39,895 nucleotides of DNA from NCBI GenBank assembly GCA_027943245.1, contig JANDJZ010000322.1, forward strand, positions 1-39,895, given 5' to 3'. The DNA comes from Acanthamoeba sp. SK_2022b (taxonomy: Eukaryota; Discosea; Longamoebia; Acanthamoebidae). Below the pieces are notes generated by a model, which was not told the origin of the DNA, made no database searches, and saw nothing but the letters and a program-made list of their open reading frames with translations. A program made the position numbers and the translations under genes. Shown here piece by piece: positions 32,444 to 39,895 of the stretch; position 1 is the stretch's first letter; each line of letters begins with the position of its first letter.

Positions 32444-35071
32444 TTAGATGAGGGCATCGATGATGTCTCGCACTGCGAAGATGGTGCCGACAATGAGCGC
32501 CGCCGAGCCGAAGAGGAGGATCACGACATCCTTAGCGATCACCCACCACGACAGTGTGCGGTGGAACAGCTTCAAGTGGAAGATCACTGAGGATGCAGGG
32601 TTATAAGTATTGACATATTTCACGTCATATTAATAATTATTAATTATATTTATATTATTTTGGCCAGGGCAGGTACCGGGAAGGATGAACGCCAGGAAGG
32701 AGGAGCCCAAGGCACCGATGAGGCCCGAGATGAGGCCGAAGAAGGGGACGAAGAAGGCGATCGTCGCGGTGAACAAGCAGCACGCCACGCGGATGACGTT
32801 GCCCTGGTCATGAGGTTTGATTTTCCATTGGACAAGTTCGGCAGGAGGGAGACATGGAGATGTCAGAGAGGGGATCGACCGAGCCGTACCTTGACGTCAA
32901 ACAGGCCCTCGCTCGCCTTCTTGAGGAAGACAAAGTCGAAGATTTCGGTGACGGGGAAGAGCTGCATGGGATACGTGAAGATGATGGCGATGATGAGGCA
33001 CACCTTCACCACGTACGTCAGCACAGCATCCTCTGCACTCACAGTGCAACATGCGAGCGAGCCAAATATGACACGTCAGCAATTCGAGCAATGGAAAGCA
33101 TGAAGCACACGCCTCTCTCTCCGTTGTCGACACACGTACCGGGCAAGTTGAGGGTGATGACATCCTTGGTGTCGTTACCGTAGGTCAGGTATCCCTGCGG
33201 CGTCGACATAAAAAGTGGTGGTTGGCATCCACGCGTGCATGGCCACATTGGGGGGGGGAGAGAGGTTTGCACGTACGAGAATACCAAAGGAACCGAGCAT
33301 GAGGGTGACCAAGCAAAGTACAATGTCGAGCAGGAGAGGATAGCGCAGCGCGTCCTTGTTCATGGTGCGCTCCACCGGCACCACCTGCATGGGTCAGCCC
33401 GCGCAGTCGTCAGTCGTCATTGGCCACTGACATCGAGCTCAAGCTCAAGGGCCTCCAAATGGGTTTGCTGGGGGGGGCGTACGAGGCCGATTCCCTCAAA
33501 GGAGGAGGTCACGAGGCCGAAGAAGATAGGGAGACCACTCCAATTGATGCCCTGCGTGCGGCACGGCGCGTGTCAGCATTCCTGATAGTGTGTCGTGTGC
33601 GGCGTGTCGTGTGGTGTGGCGTCGAACCTCCATGCTGTAGACCTCGCTGCAATCGTCGTAGTAGAGCACGATGGCCATGCCCACCACGAGCGTCACGTCG
33701 GCGATCAAGCTGGTGAAGGGCAAAGAGATGGAGGATGGCGCTGTGGGTGACCCGATGCATCGAAACGCACACACGTACAGCCGGGGAACGAGTGAGGGAG
33801 GTCTTACCTGAACCCACTGAGCTGCTTCACCTTCCTCACGAAGCAGAGCGGCAACACGCAGGCCACGGTGATGGCGACCGAAACGATGCTTACTCCGTCC
33901 TTTTGTTAAAAAAAACAACAAACAAATAAAACAATTAATTAAAACAAATAAAATACAGATGTGGAGGAGGCAGTCAACAAAAACAACGGAAAATCATACA
34001 CTGAGGAGGTGCAAGTCCTGAATACTTGATGGCATGAACGAGTCAATGTTCCTCGCGATAAAGATCGTGTAGCCGATACAGAAGCCTGTTTGCGTAAAGA
34101 CCTGCAGGGTTGCGTGTCGCGGCCCGGTGTCAGTGCTGTCGGAAAAGGGGAGCCGCAAACTATTATTTTATTAAAATAATAATTGAATTATCGTTTAAGA
34201 AAATAAATATAATTATAAAATGTCGGGGCTCACCAGGAAAATGTCGACGAGTAGTTTGCCCCTCTTGCCCAGCACCTTCGTGCCCACGTCGCCGTAGGTC
34301 GTCAATTGCCTGGGCGTGAAGCCAACACCGGCACGTCAGTGCCCCAGCCGCAGATTGACGAGAGAGAGAGAGAGTAAGAAAGAAGAGGAGAGTTGTCGTA
34401 CGCGGCGTCGTCGAAATGGTTCTTGCAGTGGACGAGCAGCTTGCAACAGTGATCCGTCACCCACGCGATGATGAGGATGCCCACGATACCACCCTGCAAG
34501 CCGGCGTACAGTTAGAGCCTCCAGCGCGGTGAATGTGTCATTCGATCGAGAAGGCGACGACTACGATGAAGGGGAAGAGAGCAGGAGAACGGGTGGGAGT
34601 CCCGTACGTAGACGCCGGCCTGGTGGAAGGCGTAGGGCATGCCGAGGAAATTGGAGCCGATGAAGGTCTTCAGGATGTTGGCAAAGTCGAGCACCCACCT
34701 GCGCGCCAAAGAAACAAAAGACACGCACAAGGACACGCGCGCGCGCGCGAGTGAATCAATGCTCGCAGTTCAAGGAAGGCATGAGAACAGTAGTACCCCT
34801 GCGTTCGCTGCAGGCCGGTCTCCGGGAGCTCGTAGGCGCCCTTCTCGTTATCGAGAACGAGCGGCTCTGAGTCATCTTTGAACTGGTCCTGAATGCTGCC
34901 CGTTCGTCGCACGACTGGATTGCCCAATGGCGTCGTAATTATTATTATTATTATTATTAATATTATTCAAATAAATACTAATATCCAAAAGAGCACAACT
35001 TGTGGTTGCGGCGTACCGGTCGCAGGCTTCGACAGGCCGTTCGGGCCGTTGGTTTCATAACGAGAAGCCAT
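32444..35071 (-). CDS. AAAP-family amino-acid transporter (SLC36/AVT-like)
   Basis: Fourteen exons (minus): 35017-35071, 34797-34914, 34608-34698, 34402-34493, 34234-34309, 34000-34101, 33808-33899, 33628-33709, 33483-33551, 33277-33384, 33140-33194, 32890-33032, 32677-32803, 32444-32586; sum 1353 nt, 450 aa. A hydrophilic N-terminus of about 65 residues is followed by about eleven membrane spans. TM1 has the family signature NILKTFIGSNFLGMPYAFHQ; later come TFMPSS-like loops, SFEGIGLVVPVERTM (typical of the SLC36/AVT3 group), GYLTYGNDTKDVITLNLP, FPVTEIFDFVF, and GALGSSFLAFILPVIFHLKL. The usual C-terminus VGTIFAVRDIIDALI is present. Such proteins move neutral amino acids, often with protons, at plasma or vacuolar/lysosomal membranes. 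Substrate unknown. A downstream exon may give an alternative tail. Confidence 0.92.
34937..34966. repeat. (TTA)n-rich stretch in transporter intron 1
   Basis: Short ATT/TTA repeat in the AT-rich first intron of the transporter, between donor 35016 and acceptor 34915. Confidence 0.6.
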
Positions 35072-35161
35072 CGCAATCTGTTTCGAGATTCGAGGAGGAA
35101 GGGATATGAGGGTTCTGTGCGTACTACGAACCAAAAAATAAAAATAATAAACTAAAATTCA

Positions 35162-36765
35162 ATGTCCAGCAACAGAAAATCTCGGAAAAAATTAAATGTA
35201 GGGACCCACTTGGTTATCCGAATCATTTCTCTGACTCTTCATCGTGGTGGGACCGCTCCACAACGGCTTGGTTGTTACCTTCCTTATGACCGCGCTCTTG
35301 GGCGTTGGGAGCTCTCCGTCGAAAAGGCCGCGGAAGAAGAACAAGACCAAAGGGAAAACCATTTTCCTTCACTTCTTCTACAACTAGACTGCGGGCAGCG
35401 ATACAGAACGACGCTGGGGCGTGTTGCGTTTCTCGGTGTGGGTACGCAGTCCGCTGCCTTCTCTGGTGACCTCGGCCAGAACCATTGGTTGCTGATGTAT
35501 CAATGTGGGAGGGGCTCGGCGTTAGGGGCGATGGGGTACGCCATGGCCGAGAACCTGCTGAAGAAGGGCCACCAAGTGAGCGTGTGGAATCGAACAAAAG
35601 AAAAGGCCCTCCCGCTACGGTGTGATCATCCTCCTCTCGAACAAGGCCCTTCCGCCACCGTGGTCACGCTTTGTGGAGCGCCGCTTTGCTCACACAAACT
35701 GCGTCTGTGGCCAACCAAGTGACGCGGGCGCCGTGGTGGTGGACCGAGTCGAAGAAGCCGTGGCCTCGTGCGAGGTCGTGATAGCCATGCTCTTTGATGC
35801 TCACGCGCTGCAAGAGACCGTCTTGGATTCCAGCGCCGTGCGCGAGGCCCTGCGCGGTCGCATCCTGGTCAACTGTGCCACCGTCGCCCCGGCGGACAAC
35901 CAGCGCTTCCAGCGCGAGGTGCAGGCTCTCGGGGCGGCCTTCGTCGAGGCCCCCGTGCTCGGGGCCACTCCGGTGGCCCAGCAGGGAGCCCTGCAGGTAA
36001 CACGTGCCACACCTATGCAACAAACCACGTCTCACACGCGATTACTGTGGCTGCAGGTGCTGGTGGGCTCTACGGCGGAGGAGTTCGAGCGACTCAAGGG
36101 TGTGTTCTCTGCCTTTGGCACGCCGCGCCACATCAGCGAGGACATCGGGCGGGCCACCACGCTCAAGCTGGCGCTCAACCAGATCGTACTGGGCGAGATC
36201 GTCACCTTTGCCAACAGCCTGGCGATGGTCAAGAATGCCGGTACGCAAGTTGGTTGCGGGGCATGGCTGCTCATTTTCGCAACATTATTCAATCTATTTA
36301 TTATTTGTTATTTATTGTGGGACTGAAGGGCTGAGCGAGGAAGCGCTCATGGAGGTGCTTCGCCCAAGCCAGCTGTACTCGAAGTACTTTGACCTGAAGA
36401 TGCCGACCATGTTGAGCCGCGATTTCAGCTCCGTCATCTTTGACATTTCTGGTGGGAGTCCCTCCTCTCCTCTGTGTGTCTTGTTCTAACAGCATCCGTA
36501 TTGGGGCCGCACAATGCAGGCGCCAAGAAGGACATTGAACTCATCTCGGCTGAAGCCGCGAGACTCGGTAAGCCACCACACAAGCCCTGGCCTCGTCTGC
36601 GGTGTGCCTCTGAGCTCACCGCCCAGCTGGGTGGGAAAAAATGTTGCAGGGGTCAACACCGTGGCGGTGGAGAGCTTGCGTGAGGTCTATTCCAAGGCGG
36701 CCCAGGACAATCCTGGTTCCGACTACGTGTCGGTCTACAACACGATCAACCCGCCCCAGCAGTGA
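35162..36765 (+). CDS. Beta-hydroxyacid dehydrogenase (3-hydroxyisobutyrate dehydrogenase/GLYR1 family)
   Basis: These NAD(P) enzymes oxidise or reduce beta-hydroxyacids. Exons: 35162-35441, 35526-35619, 35720-35996, 36057-36240, 36329-36451, 36520-36567, 36650-36765; sum 1122 nt, 373 aa with the long start. The Rossmann motif is RVAFLGVGAMGYAMAENLLK, followed by VSVWNRTKEKA, ILVNCATVAP, the substrate loop EAPVLGATPVAQQGALQV, and the catalytic helix GRATTLKLALNQ with its Lys. The C-terminal helical half ends DYVSVYNTINPPQQ. The start is uncertain: the only in-frame ATG (35162) adds about 85 residues of unconvincing sequence, and a first intron from 35198 (GTAGGG) to 35394 would give MSSNRKSRKKLN directly before the core. 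The substrate loop differs from the DAPVSGG of classical 3-hydroxyisobutyrate enzymes, so substrate is open. Confidence 0.85.
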
Positions 36766-37122
36766 GTGCCGGTGGTGTTTCATTTTTGTGAATCTGTTGT
36801 CGTCCCGTACACGAGGTCCCAAAGACCGAGCCATCAATGGGATTCGAAGCCGCGACCATTTCTTTTCAGATACAGCACTTGGCCAAGCACACGATACTGG
36901 ATTGGCTTTACCTATGGGCCGTGCGTATGTGTCCTTTGTTGATGATGAGGTGGCGTTGAAGTGCCAGTGCTTCGGCATCAGTTTCAAAGGAAGAAACACG
37001 GCTCTTTAAGGAAAGCCCGCAAAAACCGATTGGCTGTGGGCCAGCTTAAAAGACGCACCGAGCCATTTCCATTTCATCAAGCACAAGCACCCTCAACCAC
37101 CGAGCAGCCTCAACGCTTAACC
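36766..37122. other. Intergenic, dehydrogenase to lectin
   Basis: 357 bp between two plus-strand genes; expected to hold the dehydrogenase 3' UTR and the lectin promoter. A tRNA-like pair of internal promoter words on the minus strand (36840-36885) is described separately. The plus frame open from 36961 into the lectin has no ATG before 37123. Confidence 0.4.
36840..36885 (-). other. tRNA-like fragment with A-box and B-box words
   Basis: On the minus strand TGGCCAAGTGC (36875-36885) resembles a pol III A box and GGCTTCGAATCC (36840-36851) a B box, in the right order. They are about 10 bp too close and no acceptor or anticodon stem pairs, so this is not a working tRNA gene; at most a degenerate tRNA relic. 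Confidence 0.25.
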
Positions 37123-38364
37123 ATGACCAACCAACATCAACAACCGAGAGCAGTCGCCATCCTTGTTCTCGCGACCTGCTTCGCCGCTCTGCTCGCTTTT
37201 GCGTCGGCCGACTGCAGCGTTCGGATTGAGCAAACGCTTGGCTCGTCGTGGGTAGCTGACGGCGTGCCCACCTCGCAATGGAACGCGCGCATCGTTTCGA
37301 CTGGCTCTGAGACCGTTACCTCGCTCCAACTCGCCATCGGCGGCGCCAACCCGATCAACCAGCTTTGGGAGCTCGACCCTGTCCCTGGCGCCAGCCGCCT
37401 CTACGCATTGCCAGCCTACGTCAGTGGTCTATCCACCGGCCAGGTTTACAACTGGGGCTACATCTGGCAGTCGGCCGCGCAGGCGCCCGTTTCGGTGTCC
37501 TCCATCCAGTGCGGCGGCGGTCCCTCCCCTTCCGCGAGCTCGAGCCCTGCGGCTGCCAGCCCGAGCGCTTCTCCCTCGATCGTGGCCACTCCGGCCCCCT
37601 GCCAGCTCTCAATCTTGCAGTCAACCCGCGGGGCCGGCGGCTCGTGGACCGAGGGCGACCGCTTCTTCCAGATCTACGACCTCAACCTCCACAACTCGGG
37701 GTCCAGCGCCATCACGGCCGCCGTCATTGCCATCGACCTGGCGCCTAACCAGCAGCAGACGATCACGCAGTTCTGGAACCTCGAGCGCCAGAGCGCCACC
37801 TCGAACCTGTTCAACGTGCGCAACCCGGGCGGCAACATCGAGGTCGGAGCCACGCTTGGCGCCGGCATCGTCGTGAGCTCCCCCATCTCGGCTGGCCCGC
37901 AGGTGCCGCCCACCACCCGCGTCGTGTCGGTGAGCTGCGTCGGTGGCTCCCCGCAGCCTTCCGCCCCCGCTTCCCCTTCGCCCAGCAGCGGCGCCTCGCC
38001 CTCGGCTACTCCTGCCAGCGGTTGCCGCGCCCAGCTGGCCATCGTTGCGCGGTCGGCAGCTGCCGGCGGGAGCTGGACCACTGGACCCAATCAGTTCTTC
38101 CAGATCTTCGACATCCAGATCACCAACAACGGACAGCGACCCGTCAACGGCGGCGTGATCACCTTCAACCTCCCCGTCGCCGGATCGACCATCACCCAAT
38201 GGTGGGAGCTCAACAGGCAGGGTTCCACCAACGTCTTCAACGTGGCCTTCAACTACGGCCCTCTGCAGGTGGGCGCTAGCCAGGGAGCTGGCATCGTCGT
38301 CGAGACCTCGTCTCCTTCGCAGGCCGTGCCCTCGGCCCTGCTCTCCAACATCGCCTGCGCCTGA
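37123..38364 (+). CDS. Secreted three-repeat CBM49-like lectin (Luke-type cyst wall protein)
   Basis: Intronless, 413 aa from the ATG at 37123, the first in frame before a signal peptide (VAILVLATCFAALLAFASA, cleavage likely before DC). Three related beta-sandwich repeats follow: roughly residues 29-130, 156-270 and 300-413. Each has a Cys near its start, a GGSWT-type strand, an aromatic line (NQLWELD, TQFWNLER, TQWWELNR) and a Gly-rich end before a second Cys. Repeats are joined by Ser/Pro/Ala linkers typical of O-glycosylated spacers. CBM49 modules bind cellulose; in Acanthamoeba, Luke lectins with two or three such modules are abundant cyst-wall proteins made during encystation. The aromatic residues for stacking on glucan are kept in all three repeats. 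Confident as a family call; the exact paralogue is not known. Confidence 0.9.
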   Translation: MTNQHQQPRAVAILVLATCFAALLAFASADCSVRIEQTLGSSWVADGVPTSQWNARIVSTGSETVTSLQLAIGGANPINQLWELDPVPGASRLYALPAYVSGLSTGQVYNWGYIWQSAAQAPVSVSSIQCGGGPSPSASSSPAAASPSASPSIVATPAPCQLSILQSTRGAGGSWTEGDRFFQIYDLNLHNSGSSAITAAVIAIDLAPNQQQTITQFWNLERQSATSNLFNVRNPGGNIEVGATLGAGIVVSSPISAGPQVPPTTRVVSVSCVGGSPQPSAPASPSPSSGASPSATPASGCRAQLAIVARSAAAGGSWTTGPNQFFQIFDIQITNNGQRPVNGGVITFNLPVAGSTITQWWELNRQGSTNVFNVAFNYGPLQVGASQGAGIVVETSSPSQAVPSALLSNIACA

Positions 38365-38577
38365 GCAGCGCTGGACATTAGGGGCTGACAAGCACGGTCG
38401 CCTCTTCTCATTCGCCTCCTCCTATCTCTCTCTCTTTGCATCAATGTTGTTCTTTGCTACATGTGATCAGCATCGTCACAAATACACCTACAACCATTTC
38501 TTTTATAGACCTGTTGGTTGCTTTGACTCCTTGGGCAGGAACCGTAACATGTGCAGTCCAAAAAAAGCTTTGTAAAG

Positions 38578-38871
38578 TCAGGCGTGGGTGTGCGTCGAGT
38601 GTTCGGCGCTGGACATGGCGTCGCGTTTGATGTCCTGCGCAGTAGAGGAAGAGACGTGCTTGTCAGCCTCTGACTGCATGCGATGGGCCGCCCTGAGCGT
38701 CACCGGCATGGTGTGCCCCTTAAGGACGCGCTCTTTTCCAGGGTTGGGCGTCGTCTCGCTCTGGTCGGGGATATCCTCTTCGACGGCCTTGGGCGGCATC
38801 TTGTCTTCATTACGGTCCAAATGCTGGTGCCTGCTCTTGCGGTACTGGTGAAGATAGCTGTCGTCACTCAT
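38578..38871 (-). CDS. Small hydrophilic protein, unknown function
   Basis: 97 codons including the stop, ATG at 38871, TGA at 38578. The protein is very hydrophilic and without aromatic core (rich in His, Ser, Asp, Glu, Lys), so probably disordered. The stretch PVTLRAAHRMQSEADKHVS recalls the DAAxMQSAE pattern of seed-maturation-type (SMP) LEA proteins, but the match is weak and from memory. It is convergent with the lectin (213 bp) and divergent to the zinc-finger gene (249 bp). Spacing and a clean single frame support a real gene; the function is not recognised. Confidence 0.55.
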   Translation of the reverse strand: MSDDSYLHQYRKSRHQHLDRNEDKMPPKAVEEDIPDQSETTPNPGKERVLKGHTMPVTLRAAHRMQSEADKHVSSSTAQDIKRDAMSSAEHSTHTHA

Positions 38872-39120
38872 GGTGTACTCGTTGTAGTAGCAAGGGTAAA
38901 GAGTTATGCAGTGAAGAGAGCCGCCCTCTCAGCGGCATCGCAAGAGGCCGCCGTGTGGTCGGGTGGCCGACATCCAGCCTGAAACGATGGGAGATCTGGG
39001 TTGGAACCGCTCGGGTCGTGGGTCGCCTTCATGCAAACGAACCGCCTTCTTAAGATGGCCGGGTGCGGTGGGCCGCCTTCTTAAAAATTATCTCAAACAA
39101 ACACACAACAAGAGCACAAG
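38872..39120. promoter_or_regulatory. Divergent intergenic region with repeated CCGCCTTCTTAA
   Basis: 249 bp between start codons pointing apart. CCGCCTTCTTAA occurs at 39042-39053 and 39073-39084, 31 bp apart (three helical turns), with a partial copy (TCGCCTTC) at 39023-39030. These lie 36-100 bp before the zinc-finger start. Confidence 0.45.
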
Positions 39121-39895
39121 ATGAAGGGGGCGGCCAAGGGCGACTTGCGCAAGATGATGCGCTCTGCCCTCGCGCAGAAGAAACAGGAGAAGAAGATTAA
39201 CTCGCCTCTTGTCCGGTACCGTAATCTTTCCATTCAATTATTAATAAATTATAATATTTTGATTTGGCAATACCGATTTCCACCACTAGTACCTCAATGC
39301 GCTGGCAACTTGCATTGTTTTTGATTTTTGTCCCACGATTAATTGACTTTTGTTCTTTGGATCAGCTACAACGCTGTGGGGCAGCCAGTGTGTCGTGTGT
39401 GTGAGGTCACAGTCAAGGACGAAGCGCTGTGGGATGCCCACGTCGCCTCCAAGCAGCACAAACTTGTACGTGTTCCCCCCCCCTTGTGTGTTGAGTGTGA
39501 ATGACCTTGCAAGCTCACACAACGCCCACCACCTCTTGTGCAGGCCATACTGGAGCTCAAGAAGCAGAAGGACGCGCAGAGCGCCACCACCCGTACGTGT
39601 TGGCACTCGCTCGTTCTGCTTCATCGTCTTGACGCCCATCTCCCCCTCACCACTCAACTCCACCCCACAACACCATCAGCCACCGCCGCCGCTGGAGCGG
39701 GCTTCAAGAAACCGGTCCAGCCGCCTGCCGCTGCCCCGTACGCTACTCCATTACTTGGTCAAGTTGTCGGTGAGCTCTATGTTGATGTGTGCTGTGGTGG
39801 TGGTGGTGATGATGATGTGGTGGGTGGTGGGTGGTGCAGACCTGCGTTCAAGGCGCCTCTCGCGCCAAAGGAGGCAGCGCCACAGCAAAAGGAAA
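39121..39895 (+). CDS. ZNF830-like C2H2 zinc-finger protein, 5' part (runs off right edge)
   Basis: Exons so far: 39121-39215, 39366-39465, 39544-39592, 39680-39737, 39840 to the edge; phases all agree. The N-terminus is short and basic (LRKMMRSALAQKKQEKKI), followed by NSPLVRYNAVGQPVCRVCEV, TVKDEALWDAHVASKQHK and AILELKKQK. This layout, basic helix then SP-x-Y-N-x-G and one C2H2 finger of the matrin/U1-like CxxC...HxxxxxH spacing, matches ZNF830 (CCDC16), a nuclear protein linked to spliceosomes and genome stability. An Ala/Pro-rich linker follows; the expected coiled-coil C-terminus lies beyond the window. Confidence 0.85.

Noticed and set aside
35223..35597. 124-codon minus frame opposite the dehydrogenase start
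   Set aside because: Shadow frame; the opposite strand carries the conserved Rossmann motif.

Overview
This window is nuclear DNA from a protist, most likely an Acanthamoeba-type amoebozoan. The reasons are compact intron-rich genes (short GT-AG introns, donors very often GTACG/GTATG/GTGCG), GC-rich exons with AT-rich gaps, a secreted protein with three CBM49-like cellulose-binding repeats of the kind found in Acanthamoeba cyst walls, and a Pats1-type Roco kinase as known from amoebae. No operon, CRISPR array or transposon was seen. Exon models were built by hand from splice signals, phase agreement and protein-family conservation; for every multi-exon gene the exon sum is a multiple of three.

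Layout. 1-2030 (-): start of a low-complexity Ser/acidic protein that runs off the left edge. 2666-3724 (-): Sar1 GTPase. 4063-5394 (+): ApaG-domain protein. 5752-8296 (+): DH-PH RhoGEF. 8505-11273 (-): MYND zinc-finger protein. 11905-19112 (+): three tandem genes for large disordered proteins that share an acidic/aromatic motif ending in EDPLWVKDDNL. I do not recognise this family, and it is the best candidate here for something undescribed. 19204-20133 (-): DEDD 3'-5' exonuclease. 20612-31852 (-): a giant 44-exon gene for a protein of about 2570 aa with PH, GRAM, myotubularin-like, LRR, Roc, COR, TKL kinase and WD40 regions, i.e. a Pats1-like Roco protein whose phosphatase signature is destroyed. 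32444-35071 (-): AAAP amino-acid transporter with a possible alternative coiled-coil last exon at 32209-32328. 35162-36765 (+): beta-hydroxyacid dehydrogenase. 37123-38364 (+): secreted CBM49-like (Luke-type) lectin. 38578-38871 (-): small hydrophilic protein. 39121 to the right edge (+): ZNF830-like zinc-finger protein.

The genes do not form one pathway. Several are signalling or trafficking parts (Sar1, RhoGEF, Roco kinase), two at the right may relate to encystment (lectin, hydrophilic protein), and the three-gene array looks like a lineage-specific expansion by local duplication. Simple repeats are frequent. Two (TG)n arrays of the Roco gene and one (CAA)n array of the MYND gene sit just upstream of 3' splice sites, and one CAA/CAG array is translated as about 29 glutamines.
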